From Frigidibacter albus (GTDB lineage: Bacteria; Pseudomonadota; Alphaproteobacteria; Rhodobacterales; Rhodobacteraceae): 40,860 bases of DNA. Position numbers and translations under genes: made by a program. The DNA is taken from NCBI RefSeq assembly GCF_009908165.1, contig NZ_JAAAUC010000017.1, positions 1 through 40,860 of the forward strand. The letters run 5' to 3'. Positions 26,278 to 34,266 of the stretch are shown here, in pieces. Each line of letters starts with the position of its first letter. The stretch's first letter is position 1. The notes below the pieces were generated by a model. It did no database searches. It was not told the DNA's origin and was given only the letters and a program-made list of their open reading frames with translations.

Positions 26278-27165
26278 TTACTTGTCCTTTCCGAAAAGGC
26301 CCGCCGGGCGCAGAAGCAGAACGAGGATCATCACGATGAACACGGTGAGCGCCGAGGCCGTCGGGAAAAAGACCTTTGTCAGCCCCTCGAGTACCCCCAG
26401 CATAAGGCCCGTGAGGATGGATCCCATGATCGAGCCCATGCCGCCGATCACCACCACGGCGAAGACGATGATGATCAGGCTGGACCCCATGTTCGGGCTG
26501 ACCTGATAGATCGGCGCAGCCATTGCTCCGGCGAGCCCGGCCAGCCCCACGCCGGCGGCATAGGTCAAGGTCAGTATCAGCGGCACGTTGATGCCGAAGG
26601 CGGTCACCAGGCTCGGGTTCTCTGTGGCCGCGCGAAGCCGCGCACCCAGCGACGTCTTCTCGATCACCAGCCAGGTTCCGACACAGACCGTCAGCGATGC
26701 GACGATCACCCAAGCCCGGTAGATCGGCAGCACCATGAAGCCCAGGTTGTAGACGCCCGTCAGGCTCGGCGGCACCGCATAGGATTTGCCGCCGGCGCCA
26801 TAGATCCAGCGGAACATCCCCTCCAGCGCCAGCGCGAGACCGAATGTCAGCAGCAGGCTGAACAGGTGGTCAAAGCCGTAGAGGCGGCGCAGCATGGTCC
26901 GTTCGAACAGCGCCCCGAAGGCCCCGACAATCAGGGGCGTCAGCACAAGCGACGGCCAGTAGCCGATACCGGCATAGGTCAGCAGCCCCCAGGACACGAA
27001 GGCCCCAACCATGTAATAGGCACCATGGGCGAAGTTGATCACGTTCAGCAGGCCGAAGATGATCGCCAGCCCGAGGGACAGGAGCGCATAGAAAGAGCCG
27101 TTGATCAGCCCGATCATGACCTGTCCAGCCAGGACGGCAAGCGGCACTCCGAAAAGTTCGGTCAT
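26278..27165 (-). CDS. Liv-type ABC transporter permease, LivH-like (second system)
   Basis: An inner-membrane permease of 295 aa, normal for LivH. GLINGSFYALLSLGLAIIFGLLNVINFAHGAYYMVGA is the classic LivH N-terminus and AATENPSLVTAFGINVPLI is the coupling loop. The stop lies one base before the start of the LivM-like gene, and the LivF-like gene ends shortly upstream. It forms the channel together with LivM. Ligand specificity comes from the binding protein, probably the divergent one at 28875. Confidence 0.9.
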   Translation of the reverse strand: MTELFGVPLAVLAGQVMIGLINGSFYALLSLGLAIIFGLLNVINFAHGAYYMVGAFVSWGLLTYAGIGYWPSLVLTPLIVGAFGALFERTMLRRLYGFDHLFSLLLTFGLALALEGMFRWIYGAGGKSYAVPPSLTGVYNLGFMVLPIYRAWVIVASLTVCVGTWLVIEKTSLGARLRAATENPSLVTAFGINVPLILTLTYAAGVGLAGLAGAMAAPIYQVSPNMGSSLIIIVFAVVVIGGMGSIMGSILTGLMLGVLEGLTKVFFPTASALTVFIVMILVLLLRPAGLFGKDK

Positions 27166-27174
27166 GGCTCCCCC

Positions 27175-27879
27175 TCAGATGCCCAGATAGCGGTTCAGCT
27201 TGTCCATGTTGGCGGACATGCTGTCGTTTTCGAATTCATCGACGATGCGGCCCTGCTCCATCACGTAGTGACGGTCCGCCGCGCCGCGGGCGAAGTTCAG
27301 GTTCTGCTCGACCAGAAGCACGGTGAAGCCCTTCTCCTTGAGGCGGATCAGCGCCTTGCCGATCTGTTCGACGATCACCGGTGCCAGGCCTTCGGTCGGT
27401 TCGTCGAGCAGGATGAAGTCACAGCCGGTCCGCAAGATGCGTGCGATGGCCAGCATCTGCTGCTCGCCCCCCGAAAGCCGGGTGCCGAAGGTGGTATCGC
27501 GTCCCTTCAGGTTCGGGAACAGGTCCTCGATAGCCTCGACAGTCCAGCCGCCGGGGCGGATGACGGGCGGAAGCATCAGGTTCTCGCGCACAGTCAGGCT
27601 TGCGAAGATGCCGCGCTCTTCCGGCACAAAGCCGAGGCCGAGATGCGCCACGCGGTGCGGGGGCGTGGCCAGCAGGTCGCGCCCGTCGAATGTCGCGCTG
27701 CCCCGGCGCTTGCGCATCACGCCAGCCAGCGCCCGCATGGTCGAGGTCTTGCCTGCGCCGTTTCGGCCCAGCAGGGTCACGATCTCTCCGCGCTTCACCT
27801 GCAGCGATGCGCCATGCAGGACATGGCTTTCGCCATACCAGCCCTCCAGCTCCCGAACGTCCAGCCGCATGTCAGCCAT
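27175..27879 (-). CDS. Liv-type ABC transporter ATPase, LivF-like (second system)
   Basis: A cytoplasmic ATPase of 234 aa. Walker A is GRNGAGKTS (38-46, Lys44), the signature is LSGGEQQMLAIAR and Walker B is FILLDEPTEGLAP. The VPEERGIFASLTVRENL segment is typical of LivF proteins. The frame continues upstream into the LivG gene, but ATG 27879 sits behind a G-rich ribosome site and overlaps the LivG stop by a few bases. It is the second gene of the operon. Confidence 0.88.
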   Translation of the reverse strand: MADMRLDVRELEGWYGESHVLHGASLQVKRGEIVTLLGRNGAGKTSTMRALAGVMRKRRGSATFDGRDLLATPPHRVAHLGLGFVPEERGIFASLTVRENLMLPPVIRPGGWTVEAIEDLFPNLKGRDTTFGTRLSGGEQQMLAIARILRTGCDFILLDEPTEGLAPVIVEQIGKALIRLKEKGFTVLLVEQNLNFARGAADRHYVMEQGRIVDEFENDSMSANMDKLNRYLGI

Positions 27880-28633
27880 GTGCACCCCCCATATAGGCCG
27901 AGCGAACCTCGTCATTCGCGGCGACTTCATCGTAGGATCCTTCGGCGATCTTCTCGCCCCGGCGCAGCACGGTGATCTTGTCCGAGATGTCGGCAACCAC
28001 CTTGAGGTTGTGCTCCACCATCAGGACGGTGTGCCGCCGTGCAAGCGAGCGGATCAGGGCCGAAGTCCGCTCGACATCCTCCTGACCCATGCCCGCCATC
28101 GGCTCGTCGAGAAGGATGAGTTCGGGCTTCAAGGCCAGGGTCGTCGCCAGTTCCAGGGCCCGCTTCCGGCCATACGAGAGATCAGCCGCGCGGGTGTAGA
28201 CCAACGGCTCAAGCCCGACCTGCGTCATCAGGTCATGCACATCCTCGTCGAAGCGGTGCAGGGCCTGCTCCGACCGCCAAAACCCCCAGGTGTCGCGGGC
28301 ATGGGCCTGCAGGGCGATGCGGATGTTCTCGTACACTGTGAGATGCGGAAACACCGAAGAGATCTGAAACGAGCGCACCATGCCCAGCCGCGCGATCGTC
28401 GCGGGCATAGCGCTCGTCACGTCCTGCCCCTTGAAGCGGATCTCGCCGGCCGAGGGCTGGATGAACTTGGTCAGCAAGTTGAAGAGCGTGGATTTCCCCG
28501 CCCCGTTCGGCCCGATGAGCGCGTGGAGATGTCCCGTCTGGACCCTCAGATCGACGCCCGCAATTGCGACGAAGCCGCCAAACACCTTACGGAGCCCCCT
28601 GGCTTCAAGGATGCAGTCCGATTCGATCACCAT
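27872..28633 (-). CDS. Liv-type ABC transporter ATPase, LivG-like (second system)
   Basis: A cytoplasmic ATPase of 253 aa. Walker A is GPNGAGKST (41-49, Lys47), the signature region is LSYGRKRALELATTLA, and Walker B is LILLDEPMAGM. The VRSFQISSVFPHLTVYENI stretch matches LivG. GGGGAGGG lies just before ATG 28633. It is the first gene of the minus-strand operon G-F-H-M and diverges from the substrate-binding protein gene. Confidence 0.9.
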   Translation of the reverse strand: MVIESDCILEARGLRKVFGGFVAIAGVDLRVQTGHLHALIGPNGAGKSTLFNLLTKFIQPSAGEIRFKGQDVTSAMPATIARLGMVRSFQISSVFPHLTVYENIRIALQAHARDTWGFWRSEQALHRFDEDVHDLMTQVGLEPLVYTRAADLSYGRKRALELATTLALKPELILLDEPMAGMGQEDVERTSALIRSLARRHTVLMVEHNLKVVADISDKITVLRRGEKIAEGSYDEVAANDEVRSAYMGGAHG

Positions 28634-28874
28634 GTGCCCTCCCCGCCACCGATGCAGATGGTCCGCTACGCCAGATCGCTTCGGACCCGGATCATCTGCT
28701 CAGGTCTAACAATGAAAGTTATATGTCTGTCAATATGCGTTCGTTCTCTTCTTCCAGTTTCGCGTTTGCAGAATGAAAATTGAAGGATTGACGCACCCAG
28801 TCCAATAGTGCAATGAATATGGAGTTCCACAATGATACTGGAGACAGTATCCCTTCATTTGGGAGGATGAAGAG
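28634..28874. promoter_or_regulatory. Divergent promoter region with an inverted repeat
   Basis: This AT-rich 241-bp gap serves both the second Liv operon and the binding-protein operon. On the minus strand TTGACA (28728-28733 on the plus strand as TGTCAA) is a good -35; the -10 is unclear. On the plus strand TTGACG lies at 28788-28793 with an AATGAAT stretch about 18 bp further on. GATACTG (28834-28840) and CAGTATC (28845-28851) form a perfect inverted repeat with a 4-bp centre, just before the GGGAGG ribosome site of the binding protein. It is a candidate operator, perhaps for the HxlR-type regulator. Confidence 0.45.
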
Positions 28875-30098
28875 ATGATGCCACGTCCGACAGCAGTATT
28901 CCGCCCCATGACGCTTGCCGCAGCGCTGATGGTTTCGGTTGCCCATGCGCCTGCCTGGGCACAGCAAGAGCCGGTGCGGATCGGCGTTCTGACCGACATG
29001 AGCGGGCAGTTCAGCCACGAGGCCGGCGAAGGCTCGGTCGCGGCCGTCTCCATGGCGGTCGAGGATTTCGGCGGCGAGGTCTTGGGCCGCAAGATCGAGG
29101 TGCTGGTCTCGGATCACCAGAACAAGCCCGAGCTGGCCGTCTCGACAGCACAGGAGTGGTACGAGTCACGCGGCGTGAACCTGATCGCCAACCTGATCAA
29201 CTCTGGCATTGCGCTGGCGGTGGCGGGTGTCGCGGCCGAGCATGATGGCATCGCCATCGTGAACGGATCGGGCTCGTCCAAGTTGACGGGCGAGGGCTGT
29301 ACCCCGCATTCGATCCACTATGCCTATGACACCTATTCGCTTGCGGTCGGTACCGCGCGCGAGCTTGCAAACCAGGGCCACAAGAACTGGTTCTTCCTGA
29401 CTGCAGACTATGCGTTCGGCCACGCGCTCGAGGCGGATGCCTCGGCCATCGTGACCAAGCTTGGCGGTGCGCTCGAAGGTTCCATCCGTTACCCGATCGA
29501 GACCACGGATCATTCGTCGTTCATGCTGCAGGCGATGGCCTCGCCTGCAGATGTCGTGGCGATTGCGGGCTCTGGCACGACCTTCATCAATGCCGTGAAG
29601 TCGGCGGGCGAGTTCGGCCTGGGCGACAGCGGCAAAACCCTCGCGGGGCTGCTGGTCTGGCTGACCGATACCCACTCGCTGGGGCTAGAGGCTGCGCAGG
29701 GCATGATCCTGACCAACGCCTTCTACTGGGACCGCGACGATGAAACACGCGCGTTCTCGGCTCGGTTCGCCGAACGCATCGGTCGGCCGCCCCATATGGG
29801 GGATGCGGGAGACTACTCCTCGACCCTGCACTATCTGAAGGCAGTCGAGGCGGCGGGCAGTACCGACGCCGATGCCGTCATGGCCAAGATGCGGGAAACC
29901 CCGGTCGATGATTTCTTCGCCAAAGGCGGTGTGATCCGCGAAGATGGCCGCATGGTCCATGACATGTATGTCTATCAGGTGAAGTCCCCTGATGAATCCA
30001 CGGGCGAATGGGATGTCTACAAGCTGGTGAACGTGATCCCGGGTGAGGAGGCTTTCCGCCCGCTGTCGGAAAGCGCCTGTCCGCTGGTCAAGAAGTAA
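28875..30098 (+). CDS. Liv-type ABC transporter substrate-binding protein (second system)
   Basis: A periplasmic binding protein of 407 aa. Residues 1-29 are a signal peptide (core MTLAAALMVSVAHA, cut after AWA). The mature chain starts with EPVRIGVLTDMSGQFSHEAGEG and continues with AVSMAVEDFGGEVLGRKIEV, the N-terminal lobe pattern of Leu/Ile/Val-binding relatives. GHKNWFFLTADYAFGHALEAD marks the hinge part. This subgroup often binds aromatic acids or amides instead of amino acids. It diverges from the LivG-F-H-M genes, which lack a binding protein of their own. It leads an operon with a hydratase relative and an acyl-CoA ligase, so its ligand is probably the acid that ligase activates. Confidence 0.87.
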   Translation: MMPRPTAVFRPMTLAAALMVSVAHAPAWAQQEPVRIGVLTDMSGQFSHEAGEGSVAAVSMAVEDFGGEVLGRKIEVLVSDHQNKPELAVSTAQEWYESRGVNLIANLINSGIALAVAGVAAEHDGIAIVNGSGSSKLTGEGCTPHSIHYAYDTYSLAVGTARELANQGHKNWFFLTADYAFGHALEADASAIVTKLGGALEGSIRYPIETTDHSSFMLQAMASPADVVAIAGSGTTFINAVKSAGEFGLGDSGKTLAGLLVWLTDTHSLGLEAAQGMILTNAFYWDRDDETRAFSARFAERIGRPPHMGDAGDYSSTLHYLKAVEAAGSTDADAVMAKMRETPVDDFFAKGGVIREDGRMVHDMYVYQVKSPDESTGEWDVYKLVNVIPGEEAFRPLSESACPLVKK

Positions 30099-30102
30099 TG
30101 CC

Positions 30103-30124
30103 GGCGGGCGGCGCGCCGCCCGCC
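30103..30124 (+). terminator. Hairpin after the second binding-protein gene
   Basis: GGCGGGCGG and CCGCCCGCC form a perfect 9-bp stem with a CGCG loop, 4 bases after the stop, followed by TTCCCTT. As with the hairpin at 20607, it stands between a binding-protein gene and the next genes of the operon. It is therefore probably an attenuator or message stabiliser and not a complete terminator. Confidence 0.55.
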
Positions 30125-30150
30125 TTCCCTTGCACCGGACGACTGGGAAA

Positions 30151-30921
30151 ATGACGGATATTCTGATCGAGATTACCGATGGGGTGGCGCTGGTCACATT
30201 GAACCGCCCCGCACAGCGGAACGCATTGACCTACGCGATGTGGAACGCGCTGGACCCGGTCTTTGGCGATCTGGGACGCGATCCCGAGGTGAAGGCCGTC
30301 GTGCTGACCGGCGCCGGCGCCGACTTCACAGCCGGCGCCGATATCGCGGAATTTGGCCGCATCCGCGACGATGAGGATCAAGCCCGTGCCTATGAGGTGG
30401 CCGTCGACCTGGGCTGCGATGCGATTGCCCGCTGCCCCAAGACGGTGATCGCGGCCTGCAAGGGCTATACACTTGGTGGGGGGATGCATGTGGCGATGTC
30501 CGCCGATTTCCGGTTCGCCCCCGCCGCAGCGCAGTTCGGGATCCCCGCGGCGCGGCTGTCCATCGTCTATGGGGTGCAGGCCACACGCAAGCTGATGACG
30601 CTCGTGGGCCTGACCGAGGCCAAGCGCATCCTCTATGGCGGCCATCGCTTCGGGGCCGATCACGCGCAGCGCTTCGGCCTGATCGACCGGCTCTGCGATG
30701 ACCCGCTGGCCGAGGCACTGAGCTATGCCCGGGATATTGCCGCCACCTCGGCGCCGCTGACCATAGGCGGGGCCAAGTATATCTTGAACGGCCATGCCCT
30801 GGGCGGGTTCGATCCGGCAGAGGCTGCGCGCCTGATCGACCATGCCGCTGCAAGTGGGGATTACCGCGAGGGGCGCGCCGCCTTCGCCGAAAAACGCCCG
30901 CCGGCCTTCCACGGCCGCTGA
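30151..30921 (+). CDS. Enoyl-CoA hydratase/isomerase-family protein without the usual glutamates
   Basis: A crotonase-fold protein of 256 aa. The fold markers are in place: LNRPAQRNAL (17-26), the oxyanion segment GAGADFTAGADIAEF (54-68) and KGYTLGGGMHVAMSADFRFA (104-123). The two catalytic glutamates of enoyl-CoA hydratase are not present: the position of Glu144 is His113 (GGGMHV) and that of Glu164 is Ala133 (FGIPAARL). Simple hydration is thus unlikely; isomerisation, thioester hydrolysis, decarboxylation or ring opening are known for other family members. The start at 30151 follows a GGGAAA stretch. It is paired with the acyl-CoA ligase at 30963. HmfE, a 2-oxoglutaroyl-CoA hydrolase of this fold, is one possible analogue. 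Confidence 0.8.
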   Translation: MTDILIEITDGVALVTLNRPAQRNALTYAMWNALDPVFGDLGRDPEVKAVVLTGAGADFTAGADIAEFGRIRDDEDQARAYEVAVDLGCDAIARCPKTVIAACKGYTLGGGMHVAMSADFRFAPAAAQFGIPAARLSIVYGVQATRKLMTLVGLTEAKRILYGGHRFGADHAQRFGLIDRLCDDPLAEALSYARDIAATSAPLTIGGAKYILNGHALGGFDPAEAARLIDHAAASGDYREGRAAFAEKRPPAFHGR

Positions 30922-30962
30922 ACCGCATTGAAAACTGCGGCCTGCGCCGCCGGGAGAACCGC

Positions 30963-32480
30963 ATGATACGACTGGATCTGATCGCGCCCGTCGGCACGCT
31001 GTTGCAGCGCCACGCAACTGCGACTCCAGGCAAGGTGGCGTATATGGATGACGAGCGCAGCATCACCTGGGTCGCGCTCGAGGCCGAGACCGCGGCTCTG
31101 GCCCGCCATCTGCTGGCCGGGGGCCTGCAGCCCGGGCAGTCGGTCGGCGTCTGGCTGGCAAATTCGGTGGACTGGATGGTCGCCGCCCTTGCCATACTTC
31201 GCGCCGGCGGAGTGGCCGTCCCGATCACGATCGAGGCGACGCTTCCCGAAGCAGAATACCGGATCTCGGACAGCGGCGCCCGGATCGTCTTCGTCGATGC
31301 TGCGGCACGGCCGGTGGTCGCGCAGATGGCCGCCACTGGCCGAAGCTTGCCGCACTGGATCTGGTGCGATGGAGGGCTCCCCATGCCCGCCCCGTCGGAC
31401 ATCGCCCTGCCGGCAGAAGATATCCACGCCCCGGCCTTCATCGTCTATACCTCGGGTACGACGGGCAAACCCAAGGGGGTGGTGCTGACCGCCCATTCGA
31501 TGCTTTGGGTCAACGCGGCCTGCTGGGCGCCGATTGCCGGGCTGTCGGCGGATGACGTGGTCCTCTCGCCGCTACCGCTGTTTCATTCCTATGCGATCAA
31601 CATCTCCGTTCTGGGCGTCCTCGCCACGGGCGCGACCGAGCGGATCATGCCGAAGTTTTCACCTGGGCGGGCATTGGACCTGCTGCAAAAAGGCGAGGTG
31701 ACGCTCTTGCCCGGCGTGCCGACGATGTTTCACTACCTGCTGCTCACGGCCCGCGAAAAGGCGATCACCTCGCTCGGACGGTTGCGCCTGTGCATTTCGG
31801 CGGGGGCGATCCTGCCGGCAGCGCTCAACCGTGACTTCGAGGCGCAGTTTGGCGTGGAGTTGCTGGACGGCTATGGCATCACCGAGACCTCGACCATGGT
31901 GACGATGAACTGGCCGGGCAGGAACCGGGTGATGGGATCTTGCGGCTTACCGGTTCCGGGGGTTGCGGTGCGCATCGTGGACCCGGAGACCGGGCAGGAC
32001 CGCCCGCGCGGCGAAGAGGGAGAATTGATCTGTTCGGGCCCCAACGTCATGCGGGAATATCTGAACAAGCCCGAGGATACGGCCAAGGCGGTGCGAAACG
32101 GCTGGTATCATACCGGAGACCTGGCGCGCTCGGACGAGAACGGGTTCCTGACGATCACCGGCCGGCTGAAGGAACTGGTGATCCGCGGAGGGCAGAACAT
32201 CTCCCCGGCCGAAATCGAGGAGGCGATCCTGCAACACCCGGCAGTGCGGGATGTCGCCGTTGTGGGCGTTCCGCACGAAACCTTGGGCGAGGTGCCGGTC
32301 GCCTACGTCGTCTGGGTGGCCGACTCGGTCGCGTTCGAGGTCTTGATCGAACATTGCCGTTCCGTCTTGGCGCCCTACAAGGTTCCGGCCGATCTGCGGT
32401 CCACCGACATAATCCCGCGGACCGGCTCGGGCAAGACCATCCGCTTCAAGCTCCGCGAGCTTTACGTCAGCCAAAGCTGA
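30963..32480 (+). CDS. AMP-forming acyl-CoA ligase
   Basis: A 505-aa ligase that makes a CoA ester via an acyl-adenylate. Motifs are YTSGTTGKPKG (162-172), DGYGITET, YHTGDLARSDENG, GRLKELVIRGGQNISPAEIE and the C-terminal TGSGKTIRFKLRE with the adenylation lysine Lys491. It belongs to the general medium-chain/aromatic ligase group and is not close to the feruloyl-CoA-synthase-like gene at 14035. CGGGAGAA precedes the start. The hydratase-fold gene ends 41 bp upstream and the binding-protein gene leads the operon. The acid it activates cannot be read from sequence. It is the last catabolic gene before the mobile region. Confidence 0.85.
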   Translation: MIRLDLIAPVGTLLQRHATATPGKVAYMDDERSITWVALEAETAALARHLLAGGLQPGQSVGVWLANSVDWMVAALAILRAGGVAVPITIEATLPEAEYRISDSGARIVFVDAAARPVVAQMAATGRSLPHWIWCDGGLPMPAPSDIALPAEDIHAPAFIVYTSGTTGKPKGVVLTAHSMLWVNAACWAPIAGLSADDVVLSPLPLFHSYAINISVLGVLATGATERIMPKFSPGRALDLLQKGEVTLLPGVPTMFHYLLLTAREKAITSLGRLRLCISAGAILPAALNRDFEAQFGVELLDGYGITETSTMVTMNWPGRNRVMGSCGLPVPGVAVRIVDPETGQDRPRGEEGELICSGPNVMREYLNKPEDTAKAVRNGWYHTGDLARSDENGFLTITGRLKELVIRGGQNISPAEIEEAILQHPAVRDVAVVGVPHETLGEVPVAYVVWVADSVAFEVLIEHCRSVLAPYKVPADLRSTDIIPRTGSGKTIRFKLRELYVSQS

Positions 32481-32591
32481 AGTTTGATCAATCGGTCCTG
32501 GCTCACGATCCGGGCCTCTTATCCACGCAAGCGACGGCAGCCAAGTATGTCGATACCCTGATATTTTCTGGGACGGATCGGCTCTAATGAT

Positions 32592-32848
32592 GTGACCGCC
32601 CCCGACGGCATCGCTGTGCCAAGGTGGGTCTGCGAGGATCCACAAAGGAGGACGGTCACGTCGCGATTACCTCTGTCGGGCTCGACCTGGCGAAGAATGT
32701 GTTTCAGGTCCACGAGTTTGGCCAGGCGGTGCTGCGCAAGAAGGTGAGGCGGGATCAGGTGCTGGCGTTCTTTGACCAGATGCCGCGCTGCGTCGTTGCG
32801 ATGGAAACCTGCGGCGGCGCGCACTACTGCGGCCGCTGGTCGACGCGA
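32592..32848 (+). mobile_element. IS110-family remnant, 5-prime end only
   Basis: The left part of an IS110-type element. The coding part (about 32660-32848) reads AITSVGLDLAKNVFQVHEFG and MPRCVVAMETCGGAHY, the N-terminal DEDD-transposase pattern, then ends abruptly at about 60 residues of a protein that should have more than 300. The start codon position holds GTC, so translation is doubtful. The leader before it contains a perfect 7-bp inverted repeat, GTGACCG (32592-32598) and CGGTCAC (32653-32659); in IS110 elements the left-end leader encodes the bridge RNA. The rest of the element has been deleted, and the break joins directly to a methyltransferase fragment on the other strand. Confidence 0.7.
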
Positions 32849-32975
32849 GGTTGAGGTACAGGGCACCCTCGGCCAGCACCCGGGAGATCTGCTCGGCGAT
32901 CTCGTTCATCCACGCCAGATAGATGTCCCTCGGTTTCCGGTCGTCATAGCTGCGGTAGGCAACCCCGCAGTTGTA

Positions 32976-33827
32976 GGGCGGATCGACATTCAGGATTCCC
33001 AAACCTGCTGAAGGCTGACGCATAGTCATCCGTGGCAATGCGCGGGACATATGATGGGGATCAAGCGATACGAATTGAGCGAGGCACAGTGGGCGCGGAT
33101 AGCGCCGCTGCTTCCTGGCAAGGCGACGGACCCTGGCCGGACGGGTTCGGATAACCGCTTGTTCGTCAACGGATGTTTGTGGGTGCTGCGCTCAGGCGCG
33201 CATTGGTGCGATCTGCCGGAGCGTTACGGCAAGTGGAAGACGGTGCACCGGCGGTTCAGCCGCTGGTGCCATGCCGGTGTCTGGGAGCGGGTGTTCGAGG
33301 CGCTGACGGCGGATCGCGACAGCCAGTATCTGATGATCGACAGCACCATCGTTCGCGCCCACCAGCAGGCAGCGGCCGGAAAAGGGGGGCCAAGGATCAG
33401 GCGCTGGGGCGTTCCCGAGGCGGATTGACGACCAAGATCCACATGCTCGCCGACACGTTCGGGCGGCCCTTGCGGTTCCGCGTCACGCCCGGTCAGGCCA
33501 GCGACATCGCCGCCGCGCCGGGTCTGCTCGAAGGCCAGAGCGCCGGCGCAGTGCTCGCCGACAAGGCCTATGACGGCAATGCCTTGCGCGCGCAGATCGC
33601 GGCGATGGACGCCCAGGCGGTGATCCCCGCCAAGCGCAACCGCAAGATCCCCATCCCGCACGATGCCGCCATCTACAGGCACCGCAACCAGATCGAACGG
33701 TGCTTCGGCCGCCTCAAGCACTTCCGCCGCTTCGCCACCCGCTACGACCGGCGCACCGCCCACTTCAGAGGCTTCGTCCATCTCCGCTGCAATGATCTGG
33801 CTAAGGTGGGTGAATGCCGATTCGGCC
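32976..33827 (+). mobile_element. IS5-family insertion sequence (IS427-like), 852 bp
   Basis: A nearly complete element. The left end GGCGGATCGACATTCA and the reverse complement of the right end GGCCGAATCGGCATTCA are imperfect inverted repeats. TA is present on both sides (32974-32975 and 33828-33829), as expected for target duplication in this group. Inside are two overlapping transposase frames. It interrupts a methyltransferase gene. Confidence 0.75.
33051..33428 (+). CDS. IS5-family transposase, first frame (OrfA)
   Basis: A 125-aa product with the N-terminal IS427-type pattern: YELSEAQWARIAPLLPGKAT, GCLWVLRSGAHWCDLPERYG and the first catalytic aspartate in LMIDSTIVRAHQQAA. After this the frame runs over A4G6 (33380-33389) and stops at 33428. 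A -1 slip on that run would continue into the second frame, the usual programmed frameshift of this group. A start at the second ATG (33054) is also possible. Confidence 0.75.
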   Translation: MMGIKRYELSEAQWARIAPLLPGKATDPGRTGSDNRLFVNGCLWVLRSGAHWCDLPERYGKWKTVHRRFSRWCHAGVWERVFEALTADRDSQYLMIDSTIVRAHQQAAAGKGGPRIRRWGVPEAD

Positions 33828-33844
33828 TAGGGGGGGAGAGGTGA
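33384..33844 (+). pseudogene. IS5-family transposase, second frame (OrfB), frameshifted near its end
   Basis: The C-terminal part of the transposase, entered by a -1 shift at A4G6. It reads AKDQALGRSRGGLTTKIHML, contains the second catalytic Asp in LADKAYDG and the Glu in NQIERCFGRLKHFRRFATRY. Near position 33785 one extra base moves it out of frame: the expected ending AAMIWLRWVNADSA with stop TAG at 33828-33830, just at the IS end, is now in the OrfA frame. As read, the protein runs past the element to a stop at 33844. The element may be inactive, or the base may be a sequence error. Confidence 0.65.
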
Positions 33845-34266
33845 CCACGGCGTCGATGCTGCCAGCCGGCATGGCGCGCAGGATGACGAGGCAATCGCCG
33901 ACGATGACGTTCTGCGTAGTTTCCTCCTGCTCCGGAGGCGGTGCTGTGCCCGCGGGCACAGCAGTCTCGACCGAGGTGATAGATGCGCCTGCCAGGAAAC
34001 GGGGATCGATGATTGTCATGTCGGTGCTCGTGTTGTTGTTGACCGACACCCATCATAGGGGCGCAGACGGGGCTGAGAACAAGCGTCTCACCGTTGTCCA
34101 CATGTTTAGGCTTTCTCGTTAGAGGCGCGACGCGGCCCGGTTCAGACATCAATGCGAGTGCACCGCACCATGGAACCTCGCTACCGCCCTGACCGGCATG
34201 CGGGGTTCACGCCGGGGGCGCCGTCATGGGTTCCGGTCCTGACAAAGAACAACCCTCCCCTCCACA

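Larger units (their letters stand above)
32850..34019 (-). pseudogene. DNA methyltransferase, broken by an IS5 element and truncated
   Basis: Two pieces of one site-specific DNA methyltransferase gene. The first (34019 down to 33830) encodes an N-terminus with VIVGDCLVILRAMPAGSIDAVVTSPP, the start of the motif IV region. The second (32973 down to about 32850) continues with YNCGVAYRSYDDRKPRDIYL, AWMNEIAEQISRVLAEGALY and LNLAST. Together they restore SPPYN, the catalytic motif of N4/N6-adenine enzymes. An IS5-family element with a TA duplication separates them, and the end is lost at the IS110 junction. Joining the pieces leaves a one-base difference in a run of seven C. A GTG at 34049 is an alternative start. 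The gene cannot make an active enzyme. Confidence 0.75.

Noticed and set aside
32519-32527. DnaA box at TTATCCACG after the acyl-CoA ligase gene
   Set aside because: It differs at the last base, stands alone, and has no AT-rich region or repeats nearby; one such 9-mer is expected by chance.
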